Positions 41,733 through 50,664 of a DNA stretch of 64,000 bases are shown piece by piece. A program made the position numbers and the translations under genes. Position 1 is the first letter of the stretch, and each line of letters starts with the position of its first letter. The notes beneath the pieces were generated by a model. The model ran no database searches. It saw only the letters and a program-made list of their open reading frames with translations, and was not told the DNA's origin. Source of the stretch: Polymorphobacter megasporae (lineage in GTDB: Bacteria > Pseudomonadota > Alphaproteobacteria > Sphingomonadales > Sphingomonadaceae); NCBI RefSeq assembly GCF_018982885.2, contig NZ_CP081849.1, positions 186,001 through 250,000 of the forward strand, given 5' to 3'.

Positions 41733-42414
41733 CGCAAGCCTCGACAATGAGGGTGAAGGGATCGCCGTTGCGCTGGCGGACGAGTTCGGCGAGCCACCGA
41801 GCGCGGCCGACGCCCGGAACCGGCAGCCGCCCCGACGGTGCGCAGGCGATCCGCCACCGCGTCGTCGCAGCGGACAGCTCGGATAACGGACTGACGCCAC
41901 GCCGCCGCCAGCGCCGCAGCAACAGCGCGGGTGTCCTGCCACCCTCGGCGGCGAGCTGGAGGCGCCGCGTCGCGATCATGTCGGCCCGCTTGACCTCACC
42001 GACCACCGCGGCGAGCCCGCCGTGCCGGAGCGCGTCCTCCATGAGCGCCAGGACCTCCTTGTCGTCGCGTCCTTCGGCGAACAGCACCTTGGCCGGCGTC
42101 AGTCCCGCCTGCTCGAGCCCCGGCGCATATAGATCGAAGCGACCGACGACCCACAGCACGCGTGCGTCGGCGTCGGCGGCAAACCGCGCGGCGGCGCCGG
42201 CGATGAAGAGGGTCGCCGCCGCATCGTCGCCCAGCGACGCCGCGGCCGGAGCGAACTCGTGCACCGCGGCAGCGTGGAGCCCGCCATCCGCCAGCCTCTG
42301 GTCGAGCGCGGCAACGGAAAAGCCGAGCGCGGAATGCCGGGTCGCGCCCTCGACGACAGCGAGATGCTCCCGGAGACGCGACAGCGATTCTGATCTGGAT
42401 GCGATGGCGGACAT
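41653..42414 (-). CDS. imuA: ImuA, RecA/SulA-like mutasome protein
   Basis: A 253-residue RecA-fold protein, first gene of the imuA-imuB-dnaE2 cassette. Features: ALDQRLADGGLHAAAVHEFA, the Walker-A region replaced by DDAAATLFIAGAAARFAADA, RVLWVVGRFDLYAPGLEQAG, KVLFAEGRDDKEVLALMEDA, and LLLRRWRRRG...TTRWRIACAPS. It lacks a normal P-loop, as usual in the family. A LexA box lies 18 bp upstream of the start, so the operon should be induced by DNA damage. Confidence 0.9.
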   Translation of the reverse strand: MSAIASRSESLSRLREHLAVVEGATRHSALGFSVAALDQRLADGGLHAAAVHEFAPAAASLGDDAAATLFIAGAAARFAADADARVLWVVGRFDLYAPGLEQAGLTPAKVLFAEGRDDKEVLALMEDALRHGGLAAVVGEVKRADMIATRRLQLAAEGGRTPALLLRRWRRRGVSPLSELSAATTRWRIACAPSGRLPVPGVGRARWLAELVRQRNGDPFTLIVEACDDTGRLALPADALDRADPADRASRAA

Positions 42415-42432
42415 GAAAAGCGCGACTCGTTT

Positions 42433-42447
42433 GTTCGCTCTATGTTC
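42433..42447 (-). promoter_or_regulatory. LexA (SOS) box
   Basis: GTTC-GCTCTAT-GTTC is an exact match to the alphaproteobacterial LexA consensus, a direct repeat GTTC-N7-GTTC. It ends 18 bp before the imuA ATG, a position expected for repression by LexA. In Caulobacter and relatives the imuAB-dnaE2 cassette is a known LexA target. Confidence 0.85.
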
Positions 42448-42718
42448 TTATCAACGACCGCCGACGTCAAGCCGGGTTGTGTCTTCGGCCCTTCAGCGCG
42501 TTGGGTCGGCGACTGAATTCAGCATCATGGAGTGGTCGTCGGCGCCTAGATGATCGACGCTCTCGGGGGTGGGAACCACTCGATCGTCATCTACAGCGCG
42601 GCGCGTCCCCGGCGACGATGACACGGTCGGCGGATAGCGGATCCATCGACGGTGATTTCGGAGTAGCGCGATGCGAGGGGACAACCCACAACATCGAGAG
42701 GTAATTCGGAGTGGCTTG

Positions 42719-43270
42719 ATGAAAAAGGCGGTCGATCCCAAGCTCAAGGTATTCTCAGCCCAGATGGGCTTCTACGATTCCGTCGTCGCGGCGCGCAGCC
42801 AGACGGCAGCGCTCGAGGCGTGGGGCACCCGGCAAAACCTGTTCGCCAGCGGCCAGGCGAGGCAGACGGACGACGCGCAGGCCGTCGAGGCGGCGCGGGC
42901 GCAGCCCGGCGTGCCGCTTCGGCGGCTGATCGGGACCACAAACCCCTTCGAACTGAAGCCCCGTGGCCTTCCCGAGATCCCCGACGCGCCGCGAAAGTGG
43001 GCCGAGGACGTCCATCCCCAAAAACCGCCCGCTAAGCCGCCTAGAAAGACGAAGCCTGCGGATCGCAGGCCGCTCGACAAGGCCGAGGCCGCGCTCCGCC
43101 ACGTCGACGAGGACCGCAAGCGCGAGGAGGCCGAACTCCGCCGACGGCAGGACGAGCTCGATGCGGAACGGGAGGCGTCGCAGGCACGGTATGTCGAGCA
43201 GCGCAAACAGGCGACCAGTGCTGTCGTCGAGGCGCGGACCGCCTACCGGAAGGCCGGTGGCACCGGCTGA
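42719..43270 (+). CDS. Charged coiled-coil (TolA-like) hypothetical protein
   Basis: A 183-residue protein. The N-terminal half (KKAVDPKLKVFSAQMGFYDS) is globular-looking; the middle is Pro/Lys-rich (PPAKPPRKTKPADRRP); the C-terminal 60 residues form a strongly charged alpha-helix/coiled coil (ALRHVDEDRKREEAELRRRQ). Start 42719 has GGAG 7 nt upstream; the frame extends to 42671. Its stop and that of convergent ku form one TGATCA palindrome. It may belong to the NHEJ neighbourhood, but its role is unknown. Confidence 0.65.
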   Translation: MKKAVDPKLKVFSAQMGFYDSVVAARSQTAALEAWGTRQNLFASGQARQTDDAQAVEAARAQPGVPLRRLIGTTNPFELKPRGLPEIPDAPRKWAEDVHPQKPPAKPPRKTKPADRRPLDKAEAALRHVDEDRKREEAELRRRQDELDAEREASQARYVEQRKQATSAVVEARTAYRKAGGTG

Positions 43271-44143
43271 TCAGCCGGCCTTGCGCGCCCGCGGCTTTGC
43301 CGCCGGCGCCTTCTTGGCCGTGGCCTTGTCGTCCTTCGCCGCATCCTTGGCCCCCGACTTGGCGGCACCTTTCTTACCCTCGAGGCTGGCGCGGAGCGCC
43401 GCCATGAGGTCGATGACGTTGGTATTGTCGGGCTCGGCAACGGCGGCGGGCTTGTGACCCTTCTTCTTCTCCTCGATCAGGTCCTTCAACGCCTTCTCGT
43501 AACGGTCGACAAATTGGCTCGGGTCGAACGGCCCCTCGCGCTGCTCGATGATCTTTTCGGCGATCGCGATCATCCCGGCGTCGGCCTTGTCGTCGCTGAT
43601 GCCGGCGAAGATCTCGTCGGACTTGCGGACTTCGGCGTCGGACCGGATCGTGTAGGCAAGGATACCCTTGCCGCGCGGCTCGAGCGCCAGAATCCGCTCG
43701 CGCGTCGCCATGACGATGCGCCCGAGCGCGATCTGCCCCGACTTCTCCATCGCGGTGCGGATGACGCCGAATGCCTCCTGCGCCATCTTGCCGTCGGGCG
43801 CGAGATAATAGGGGTTGTCCCAATAGAGCCGATCGATCTCGTCGCCGGCGACGAAGCGTTCGATGTCGATCGTCTTGGTGCTCTCGAGCTTGACCGATTT
43901 GATCTCGTCGTCGGTCAGCAGAATGTATTCGCCCTTCGATACCTCATAGCCCTTGACCAGCTTCGACCGCTCGATCGGCCCCGTGTCGGGGTCGGTCGTG
44001 ATCATCTTGATCCGGTTGTTGGTCTCGGGGTTGATCAGGTTGAAGTGGACGTCGCCTGCGGCGTTGGTCGCGGTATACATCGCGACCGGACAGGTCACGA
44101 GTGAGAGCTTGAGATGACCCTGCCAGCTTGGACGATACGCCAT
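43271..44143 (-). CDS. ku: Ku, non-homologous end-joining protein
   Basis: A 290-residue bacterial Ku. It forms a homodimeric ring on DNA double-strand ends and recruits LigD. The N-terminus has WQGHLKLSLVTCPVAMYTAT; core motifs include DTGPIERSKLVKGYEVSKGE and YYLAPDGKMAQEAFGVIRTA; LGRIVMATRERILALEPRGK follows. The C-terminal tail is Lys/Ala-rich (KDDKATAKKAPAAKPRARKA), as in many Ku proteins where it binds DNA. LigD lies divergently 425 bp away. Confidence 0.95.
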   Translation of the reverse strand: MAYRPSWQGHLKLSLVTCPVAMYTATNAAGDVHFNLINPETNNRIKMITTDPDTGPIERSKLVKGYEVSKGEYILLTDDEIKSVKLESTKTIDIERFVAGDEIDRLYWDNPYYLAPDGKMAQEAFGVIRTAMEKSGQIALGRIVMATRERILALEPRGKGILAYTIRSDAEVRKSDEIFAGISDDKADAGMIAIAEKIIEQREGPFDPSQFVDRYEKALKDLIEEKKKGHKPAAVAEPDNTNVIDLMAALRASLEGKKGAAKSGAKDAAKDDKATAKKAPAAKPRARKAG

Positions 44144-44222
44144 GTCGCTTCCTCGCGGCGCGGACGAGGGCGCCAGGATCGATCAACGACCCTCGCGCGA
44201 AATCGTTTCCCGCCCGGTATCG

Positions 44223-44459
44223 TCACCCGCAGGGGGTCGTCGCGCCGGTCTCGAGATCGATGGTGAAGCAATGCTCGTGGCTGGTGCCGACTTCGCGCAC
44301 GATCACCCGCATCTCGTTGTCGTCGGCGATGGGTGGATGGAAATCCTCGACGTAGGCGACCGCCGCCGCCTCGAACGATGCCTCGTCGAGCAATCGGGCG
44401 TGATGCTGGTCGATGTGCCGGGCGTGGACGCTGAACCGGCGGGTCGCGGCTTGAGGCAT
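44223..44459 (-). CDS. DUF5961-like small protein
   Basis: A 78-residue protein: RRFSVHARHIDQHHARLLDE, ASFEAAAVAYVEDFHP, VIVREVGTSHEHCFTIDLET, then GATTPC. The pattern (ARH.D..H.R....SFEAAA.A..E..HP ... HCF..DL.TG) fits the small DUF5961 family as remembered; no database check was possible. Start 44459 has GGAG 8 nt upstream. It lies between ku and ligD and may share their regulation. Confidence 0.6.
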   Translation of the reverse strand: MPQAATRRFSVHARHIDQHHARLLDEASFEAAAVAYVEDFHPPIADDNEMRVIVREVGTSHEHCFTIDLETGATTPCG

Positions 44460-44567
44460 GGTCTGTTCTCCTTCACCCTCAACGCCGCGACGAGAAAATC
44501 GACTCATCGATCAAGTGCGATCATTGTGATTGTCGGACGTTTATCGACCAGTCCTACCGAGGCGCCG

Positions 44568-47225
44568 ATGGCCACGACCAAGCTCGACAAATACCAAGGC
44601 ATGCGGGACTTCGCGCAGACCGCCGAGCCGTCGGGCGACGACGCCAAGGTCGTGCCGTCGCAGGCGCTGCGCTTCGTCATTCAGAAGCACGCAGCGAGCC
44701 ACCTCCACTTCGACCTTCGCCTCGAGTTCGAAGGCACTTTTCGGTCATGGGCTGTGCCGAAGGCACCGTCGCTCGACCCGTCCGACAAGCGCATGGCGAT
44801 GGAGGTCGAAGATCATCCGCTCGACTATGGCGACTTCGAGGGCACCATCCCGAAGGGCCAGTATGGTGGCGGCACGGTGATGCTGTGGGATCGCGGCTAT
44901 TGGGCCCCCGAGAAGGGGTTCGAGAACATCGCCGCGGCGCTGGCCAAGGGCGAGCTCAAGTTCGTCATGGAGGGCGAGCGGATGCACGGCTCGTGGGTCA
45001 TCGTCCGGCTCAAGGGCGACGGCCGCGGCAGGCCGAAGAATGCGTGGCTGCTGATCAAGCACCGTGACGAGGGGGCGGTCGAGGGCAACGTCACCGGTCC
45101 GAGCGACGACGACCGCTCGGTGGCGTCGAAGCGCACAATGGCCGACATCGCCGCCGGTAAGGGCCGTTCGGCGAAGCCGTTCATGACCGCCGGCGGTGCC
45201 GACGCCGGTGCGGTGTGGCAGAGCAACCGCTCGACCGCGACGGCGGGACCGAAGGCGGCCGCCGAAACGAAGACCAAGTCCCCCGCGGAGCCCGGCAAGT
45301 CGGCCAACGCCGTCGTGGCTGAAGTCGTGCCGGCGTTCATCGAGCCGCAGCTGACGACGATGGTCGAGAAGCCCCCGGCCGGCTCGGGTTGGGCGCACGA
45401 GATCAAGTTCGACGGCTACCGCATGCAACTGCGGACCGTCGGCGGCAAGGCGACGCTGCTTAGCCGCAAGGGGCTCGACTGGTCGGCGAAATTCCCCGAG
45501 ATCGTCGCTGCCGGTGCCAAGCTCGGCGACGGGATCGTCGACGGCGAGGTCGTCGCGCTCGACCACACCGGCGCGCCCAGCTTCGCCGGGCTGCAGGCGG
45601 CGATTTCCGACGGGAAGACGGAAAATCTCGTATTCTTCGCATTCGACCGGATGTTCGATGGCCACGAGGACCTCCGCCCGCTGCCGCTGCTCGCGCGGAA
45701 GGAGCGACTTGCCGCCAGCCTCGACGGACACGCGGCGAACCTGCGCTACGTCGATCACTTCGTCACCGCGGGCGACGCCGTGCTGCTGTCGGCGTGTCGC
45801 ATGGATCTCGAGGGGATCGTCTCGAAGAAGGTCGACGCGCCCTACGTCTCCGGTCGCAGCGAGAGCTGGGCGAAATCGAAGTGCCGCCAAGGCCACGAGG
45901 TTGTGCTCGGGGGCTGGACGACCAACGGCGACGCGTTCCGCTCGCTGATCGCGGGTGTCCATCGCGACGGCGAACTGGTCCACGTCGGCCGCATCGGCAC
46001 CGGGTTCGGCCGCGACGTCGTCGCCGCGATCATGCCGAAGCTCAAGGCATTGGCCAGCGACATCAGTCCGTTCAAGGGCAAGGGCGCACCTCGCAAGACC
46101 GCCGACATCCATTGGCTGCGGCCCGAACTCGTGGCTGAGATCCAATACGCCGGGTTCACCGGCGATGGGTCGCTGCGCCAGGCGTCGTTCAAAGGGCTGC
46201 GCGACGATAAGCCGGCGGCCGAGGTCGAAGCCGAGGCACCGGCCCCGCCGACGACCGAACTCCACACTCCGGCACCGACGGCAGTGGTGACGACGACCGT
46301 CCGGTCGGCGACGGTGATGCCGCGTGGATCCGCCGTCGTCATGGGCCAGACGATCTCGCATGCCGACAAGGCGCTCTGGCCCGACGCGAACGACGGCCAA
46401 CCCGTGAGCAAGGTCGAGCTCGCCCGCTACTACGAGGCGGTCGGCGAATGGATGCTGCCCCACCTCAAGGGCCGACCGTGCTCGATGATCCGCATGCCCG
46501 ATGGGATCGACGGCAAGCAGAACTTCTTCCAGCGTCACACGTCGAAGGGCCAGTCGTCCCTGATCACCGAGGTGGAGGTCCGGGGCGACCGCCAGCCCTA
46601 CATCCGGTTCGACACCGTCGAGGCGCTCGTCGCAGCGGCCCAGACCGGGGCCTTGGAACTCCACCCGTGGAATTGCGAGCCCTTCCTGCCCGAGCAGCCG
46701 GGCCGCTTCGTGTTCGACCTCGATCCGGCGCCCGATGTGCCATTCGACGCCGTCATTACCGCCGCGAAGGAGGTCCGCGACCGCTTGTCGGCGCTCGGTT
46801 TGGTCGGCTTCTGCAAGACAACGGGCGGCAAGGGGCTCCACATCGTCACCCCGCTCGACGGCAAAGGCGTCGACTGGCCGACGGCCAAGGCGTTCGCCCG
46901 CGACGTCTGCAAGGCCATGGCCGCCGACGCTCCCGACCGCTATCTGATCAACATGGCGAAGAAGGAGCGCACCGGGCGCATCTTCCTCGACTACCTCCGC
47001 AACGACCGCATGGCGACAGCGGTGGCGCCACTGTCCCCGCGCGGACGGCCCGGCGCGCCGGTGTCGATGCCGATCAGCTGGTCACAGGTGAAAAAGGGGC
47101 TCGATCCTGCGAAATACACGGTGCGCACCGTGCCGGCGGTGATCAGGAAATCCTCGGCCTGGGCTGACTATTGCAGGAACGAGCGCCCTCTCCGCGAGGC
47201 GATCACAAAGCTGGGCAAGGTCTGA
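44568..47225 (+). CDS. ligD: LigD, multidomain ATP-dependent DNA ligase of NHEJ
   Basis: An 885-residue end-repair enzyme with domain order phosphoesterase - ligase - polymerase. PE domain (~1-165): ASHLHFDLRLEFEG, GTIPKGQYGGGTVMLWD. Ligase domain (~240-560): nucleotidyl-lysine motif HEIKFDGYRMQL (Lys near 280), DGIVDGEVVALD, LEGIVSKKVDAPY. Polymerase domain (~620-885): SHADKALWPD, FDLDPAPDVPF with the metal-binding aspartates near 716, and KTTGGKGLHIVTPL. GAGG lies 5 nt before the ATG; the longer frame from 44142 crosses another gene. It works with Ku to process and seal double-strand breaks. Its last ~110 bp are repeated at 54.7 kb. Confidence 0.95.
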   Translation: MATTKLDKYQGMRDFAQTAEPSGDDAKVVPSQALRFVIQKHAASHLHFDLRLEFEGTFRSWAVPKAPSLDPSDKRMAMEVEDHPLDYGDFEGTIPKGQYGGGTVMLWDRGYWAPEKGFENIAAALAKGELKFVMEGERMHGSWVIVRLKGDGRGRPKNAWLLIKHRDEGAVEGNVTGPSDDDRSVASKRTMADIAAGKGRSAKPFMTAGGADAGAVWQSNRSTATAGPKAAAETKTKSPAEPGKSANAVVAEVVPAFIEPQLTTMVEKPPAGSGWAHEIKFDGYRMQLRTVGGKATLLSRKGLDWSAKFPEIVAAGAKLGDGIVDGEVVALDHTGAPSFAGLQAAISDGKTENLVFFAFDRMFDGHEDLRPLPLLARKERLAASLDGHAANLRYVDHFVTAGDAVLLSACRMDLEGIVSKKVDAPYVSGRSESWAKSKCRQGHEVVLGGWTTNGDAFRSLIAGVHRDGELVHVGRIGTGFGRDVVAAIMPKLKALASDISPFKGKGAPRKTADIHWLRPELVAEIQYAGFTGDGSLRQASFKGLRDDKPAAEVEAEAPAPPTTELHTPAPTAVVTTTVRSATVMPRGSAVVMGQTISHADKALWPDANDGQPVSKVELARYYEAVGEWMLPHLKGRPCSMIRMPDGIDGKQNFFQRHTSKGQSSLITEVEVRGDRQPYIRFDTVEALVAAAQTGALELHPWNCEPFLPEQPGRFVFDLDPAPDVPFDAVITAAKEVRDRLSALGLVGFCKTTGGKGLHIVTPLDGKGVDWPTAKAFARDVCKAMAADAPDRYLINMAKKERTGRIFLDYLRNDRMATAVAPLSPRGRPGAPVSMPISWSQVKKGLDPAKYTVRTVPAVIRKSSAWADYCRNERPLREAITKLGKV

Positions 47226-47238
47226 AGGCGGCTGCGAG
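47114..47238 (+). repeat. Direct repeat, left copy (3' end of ligD)
   Basis: Covers the last ~37 codons of ligD and 13 bases beyond. It matches 54665-54789 at 122 of 125 positions by eye, in the same orientation. The two copies bracket the Hcp-effector segment, as expected if that segment was brought in by recombination or site-specific insertion at the ligD 3' end. Confidence 0.9.
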
Positions 47239-47376
47239 AGAGTCAACGACGACGTCGCGCTGGCAATATCCAGGCGTGCTCGCTGTTGCCATCAGCGACG
47301 TTCGATCAGGCTATCCTGAAGACTTCAACCGACGTAATCCTCTCGGATCGAATGCGCGATTTGGCAGGGGAGCGAA

Positions 47377-47865
47377 ATGCCGGTTTATCTGAAACTTGGT
47401 TCGTTGCAGGGGGCCGTCACTGCGGGCCCGTATAAGGGTTGGATCGAGATCGACTCCTATAGTTGGGGCTTCTCGGTCGCCGTGCAGACGACGGCAGGTG
47501 CGGCAGGCAACCGCGCGTCGTCAGGCAAGGTGACGCCGGGCGACGTCCACCTGGTGAAGCGTCAGGATGACACGACGACACAGTTCATGCTGCAGGCGCT
47601 CGAAGGGAAAAATACGCCGGAGGCGCAGCTCGCCGTTACCATCCAGGCGTCGGACGGCGCTCAGGCGAAATACATCGAATATGTCATGAAGAACGTGATC
47701 TGCACGTCCTTCACGACTTCGGGTCAGAGTTCCGGTGGTGAGCCGATGGAGAACATCGCGCTGAACTTCAGTCAGGTCAGCTTCAATCAGTTCCTGCGCG
47801 ATGATACGAATGCGGAACGTGCGGTCCGCGGTGGATACGACTTCACGACCGCCAAGAAGATCTGA
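47377..47865 (+). CDS. hcp: Hcp, type VI secretion tube protein
   Basis: A 162-residue Hcp-family protein. Hcp hexamers stack into the T6SS inner tube and can carry small effectors. Features: MPVYLKLGSLQGAVTAGPYK, GWIEIDSYSWGFS, DDTTTQFMLQALEGKNTPEA, KYIEYVMKNVICTSFTTSGQ, ENIALNFSQVSFNQF. GGGGAG lies 4 nt before the ATG. No tube-sheath, membrane-complex or VgrG genes are nearby, so it is an orphan copy supplying a machine encoded elsewhere. Confidence 0.92.
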   Translation: MPVYLKLGSLQGAVTAGPYKGWIEIDSYSWGFSVAVQTTAGAAGNRASSGKVTPGDVHLVKRQDDTTTQFMLQALEGKNTPEAQLAVTIQASDGAQAKYIEYVMKNVICTSFTTSGQSSGGEPMENIALNFSQVSFNQFLRDDTNAERAVRGGYDFTTAKKI

Positions 47866-48150
47866 CCTTAAGCTCGCCGGGGTCGCGCATGCCGTCGATC
47901 CCGGCAAGCGCCGTGGAAGCCGACTGAAGAGATTACCGTGGTCGGTGAATGCGTGTCCGATCGGCGCCGAAGTCACATGCGCACGACGACAGCACCGGCG
48001 ACCGTCTTCGCCGATAGCGTGCGCACACAAGGTCGGATCGCAGTTCGTCTGCGAGGAGTGTGATGGTGCCCTTTACGTGTGGCGACACGTTGGTTCGCTC
48101 AGATCGCAGCGGGTCGGATTGCGGCTGACGAACGTCACGGAGATGCACCT

Positions 48151-48879
48151 ATGACCGTCACCTTCCAGCGGCGCCTCATCGTCGATGCGTCATCGTTGAA
48201 ACCAGCAGATCGCAGCGGTTGGGAAGCCGCGGTTATGTATAATCTGGGGGAGATCGCGCGGTCGAACACCGGGCTGTGCGTCCTGCACGAGTTGCATTGC
48301 CACGCCCGGTTCGTCCGGGTCGTGCCCTATCCGTCGACGGACAAGAATGCAGGGGCGCTCCCGACGAGCTTCGCGAACGCCGAATATCCAGCTCATCCGG
48401 TAAGGTATGGAGACGGCAGCAAGGCCGTGCCGGCTCAAGTCTCGACCGGACTCGGGTCAGATGTGATCCTTCAATACACGCCCTGGCGCTTCACGTCGCG
48501 GCAGCACCATGCGGCGACGCTTCTGCACGAGCTGCAGCATGCCTCCGAGGACGTCGCCGGCAAGTTGTTCGCGAATCCGCTGGGCTGGTCTTTCGACACG
48601 GTGGCCGAATTCGACGCGATCCTCGTTGAGAACATGTATCGGTCGGAAAAGGGGTATCCGATACGGCGGTCGCACCGAAACCTCACCGACGTCCTGAAGA
48701 CCGACCGGATGGTGCCCGACGCCGGCTATGTCCGCCTTCTGCGCTCGTTCCGCGACAGGATGCCGCGTCTGGTCCAGCAACTCGGCGATGTCGATGTTCC
48801 CTTCAATCCCTTCCGCAAGGGGGCGGCAGGGTATGCCGGCGTTCAAGGTGACGTCCCGGGGTCGACACGCTGGGCGTAA
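48151..48879 (+). CDS. HExxH metallopeptidase, candidate T6SS effector
   Basis: A 242-residue protein with the zinc-peptidase motif ATLLHELQHASED (HELQH near residue 130) and a downstream acidic stretch VAEFDAILVENMYRSEKGYP that could give the third ligand. The layout resembles NleD-like (M91) toxin peptidases. Start 48151 has GGAG 8 nt upstream; the frame extends to 48079. There is no signal peptide, consistent with delivery through Hcp, whose gene lies just upstream. Target unknown; the effector role is inferred from context. Confidence 0.65.
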   Translation: MTVTFQRRLIVDASSLKPADRSGWEAAVMYNLGEIARSNTGLCVLHELHCHARFVRVVPYPSTDKNAGALPTSFANAEYPAHPVRYGDGSKAVPAQVSTGLGSDVILQYTPWRFTSRQHHAATLLHELQHASEDVAGKLFANPLGWSFDTVAEFDAILVENMYRSEKGYPIRRSHRNLTDVLKTDRMVPDAGYVRLLRSFRDRMPRLVQQLGDVDVPFNPFRKGAAGYAGVQGDVPGSTRWA

Positions 48880-49125
48880 AACGAATTCGGCGTCGTCGCG
48901 CGGGGCCCGGTTCTGGCCCACATAATTTTGTTGCACGGCCAATGTGTCCCATGTCTCTCAAATTGAGAACCGGTCACATGGGCAACTCTGGAGCCTCCGG
49001 TGCCGGGCACGATCACGACGGACCCCCGACTATAATCGTCGCAGCCGATCCCGGCCTTGCGGGCATCGACGCCTATCCCTAGACGCGTCAAATCGGCCAG
49101 CTGGCCGGGATGCAAGGGGTCGACG

Positions 49126-49545
49126 ATGCTCTACCGCATGCACGAGGCAACCTTCGAGATCGCCGACGAGCTTCACGATCAGACCGTCGGGCTGTTCACG
49201 CTGACGCCGTCCGGGCCGAGCCCGTTCAACATCGTCATTACGCGGATGACGGTGGCGGCAGGAACTTCGCTGAAGGATCACGTCGGGCACGAACTCGACA
49301 CCCTCGCGCAGACCTTGAAGGATTACGAACTGCTGTGGCGGCGCGAATACGAGATCGACGGTCGACCGGCCGAGATCACCGGCGCACGCCTCGCCGGAGG
49401 TGAGGGGTTTTTGGACCAGCGGCAGGTGTTCACGCTCATCGGCCAGCAGTCGTTGACCATCACGGCCAGCGCCAATGGCGCCTTTACCGCCGAGCAGCTG
49501 CTAATTCTTGACCGCCTCGTCGAGACGTTCCGGTTCGCCGGTTAG
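49126..49545 (+). CDS. DUF1795/DcrB-like protein, Eag-type T6SS chaperone
   Basis: A 139-residue protein: MLYRMHEATFEIADELHDQT, SPFNIVITRMTVAAGTSLKD, KDYELLWRREYEIDGRPAEI, DQRQVFTLIGQQSLTITASA, then ILDRLVETFRFAG. This is the DUF1795 fold. Eag chaperones of this family bind the N-terminal transmembrane (prePAAR) part of membrane-inserting T6SS effectors before secretion. AAGGGG lies 6 nt before the ATG. The next gene, 9 bp on, encodes exactly such an effector, which strongly supports the assignment. Confidence 0.8.
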   Translation: MLYRMHEATFEIADELHDQTVGLFTLTPSGPSPFNIVITRMTVAAGTSLKDHVGHELDTLAQTLKDYELLWRREYEIDGRPAEITGARLAGGEGFLDQRQVFTLIGQQSLTITASANGAFTAEQLLILDRLVETFRFAG

Positions 49546-49554
49546 GTCTCGGCA

Positions 49555-50661
49555 TTGCCTAAAGCCGCCCGCCTCGGCGACCGCATCAGCCATACCAACG
49601 CCTATTCCGGGCTGATCATGGGCGCGCTGGCCGGCGCGGCGATCGCGGCGGTATGCGCGACCGGCGGCCTCGCCGCGGTGGCCATAGCCGCCGCCGGCGG
49701 GGCCGGACTTGGCGGCGTCCTCGGTGAATTCGTCGGGGGCTTCTCGACCTACGATGCCGGCTCGATCGTTAAGGCAAGCGAGGATGCGGACACCAATCAC
49801 GTCGGTGCCGCGCGGGCGACCGACGACGTCGCCTGCGACGATCACGGAAACCAGAAGATCGCCGAGGGAAGCAAGCTCGTCCACATCGACGGCCTACCGG
49901 CTGCCCGCATCGGCGACCGGACCACCTGCGGCGCGGAGATCTCGACCGCGTCTGACGACACCAACATCGGCGGACCGAAGGAGCAGCTCCTCGCCATCGA
50001 CCCGGAAGTTCCGCTCGCCGCCGAACTGATCGTCGGCGCACTCGGTCTGATCGGCGGCGTCGGCGCCATTGCCATGGCGGCGAAGGGGCTCAAGCTGCTG
50101 ATGGCCGCGCGCCTGGCGGCTGGGCTCGCTGGTGGAGCCGGCTTCGGATACGAAGGCAACAAGGTGGGGGGTAGGCTCTTCGGAGAAGGCTCGCGCGGTC
50201 AGCGCCAGTTCGCCCTTGGCAGCGGTCTTCTCGGCGGCGCTCTGTCATCAGGCGCCGCCGGGGGCCGGCTTGACCCCTTCAACTACCGCGTCAAGGTCGA
50301 TCCCAACGCGCTCGGCATGAACGGAGGCAACGCCCATCTCCAATACATGGGCGATTACGCCCGACCGTCGGGCTTCCGCACTGGCGTAAGGGACGAGGTC
50401 TGGAATAGCGCGAAGACGACAGATGGGACCGTCATCGATCCGGTGAGCAGCAAGCCCATGGATCCAGACGATCCTTGGGACATGGGTCACAAGCCCGGCT
50501 ACGAGTTCCGCAAGCATCAGGTCTCGGCCGCCGATCGGGGCATCTCGCGTCAGCAGTTCCTCGACGAATACAACAACCCCGACCACTATCGGCCGGAACT
50601 GCCGTCCTCCAACCGCGGCCACAGCGGCGAGGACGACACCGACACCTACCTTGGAGATTGA
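49555..50661 (+). CDS. prePAAR/PAAR effector with C-terminal GH-E-type nuclease
   Basis: A 368-residue T6SS effector. The N-terminus has the prePAAR motif AARLGDRISHTNA, then Gly/Ala-rich hydrophobic helices (GALAGAAIAAVCATGGLAAV) and the PAAR spike domain (GSKLVHIDGLPAARIGDRTT, CGAEISTASDDTNIGG). A second helical pair follows (~160-230). The C-terminal ~100 residues match the GH-E group of HNH/Endo VII nucleases: WDMGHKPGYEFRKHQVSAAD, FLDEYNNPDHYRPELPSSNR, then GHSGEDDTDTY. It probably cuts DNA in a rival cell. The start is TTG, closely coupled to the chaperone; the immunity gene follows after 3 bp. Confidence 0.85.
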   Translation: MPKAARLGDRISHTNAYSGLIMGALAGAAIAAVCATGGLAAVAIAAAGGAGLGGVLGEFVGGFSTYDAGSIVKASEDADTNHVGAARATDDVACDDHGNQKIAEGSKLVHIDGLPAARIGDRTTCGAEISTASDDTNIGGPKEQLLAIDPEVPLAAELIVGALGLIGGVGAIAMAAKGLKLLMAARLAAGLAGGAGFGYEGNKVGGRLFGEGSRGQRQFALGSGLLGGALSSGAAGGRLDPFNYRVKVDPNALGMNGGNAHLQYMGDYARPSGFRTGVRDEVWNSAKTTDGTVIDPVSSKPMDPDDPWDMGHKPGYEFRKHQVSAADRGISRQQFLDEYNNPDHYRPELPSSNRGHSGEDDTDTYLGD

Positions 50662-50664
50662 GCG

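Noticed and set aside
44745..46841. 698-residue frame on the strand opposite ligD
   Set aside because: Long only because GC-rich DNA has few stops. The composition (Arg/His/Asp-rich) and overlap with a well-supported LigD make it a shadow.
48978..49082. 34-codon frame between the peptidase and chaperone genes
   Set aside because: Reads GHDHDGPPTIIVAADPGLAG but has no ribosome-binding site and is too short to support.
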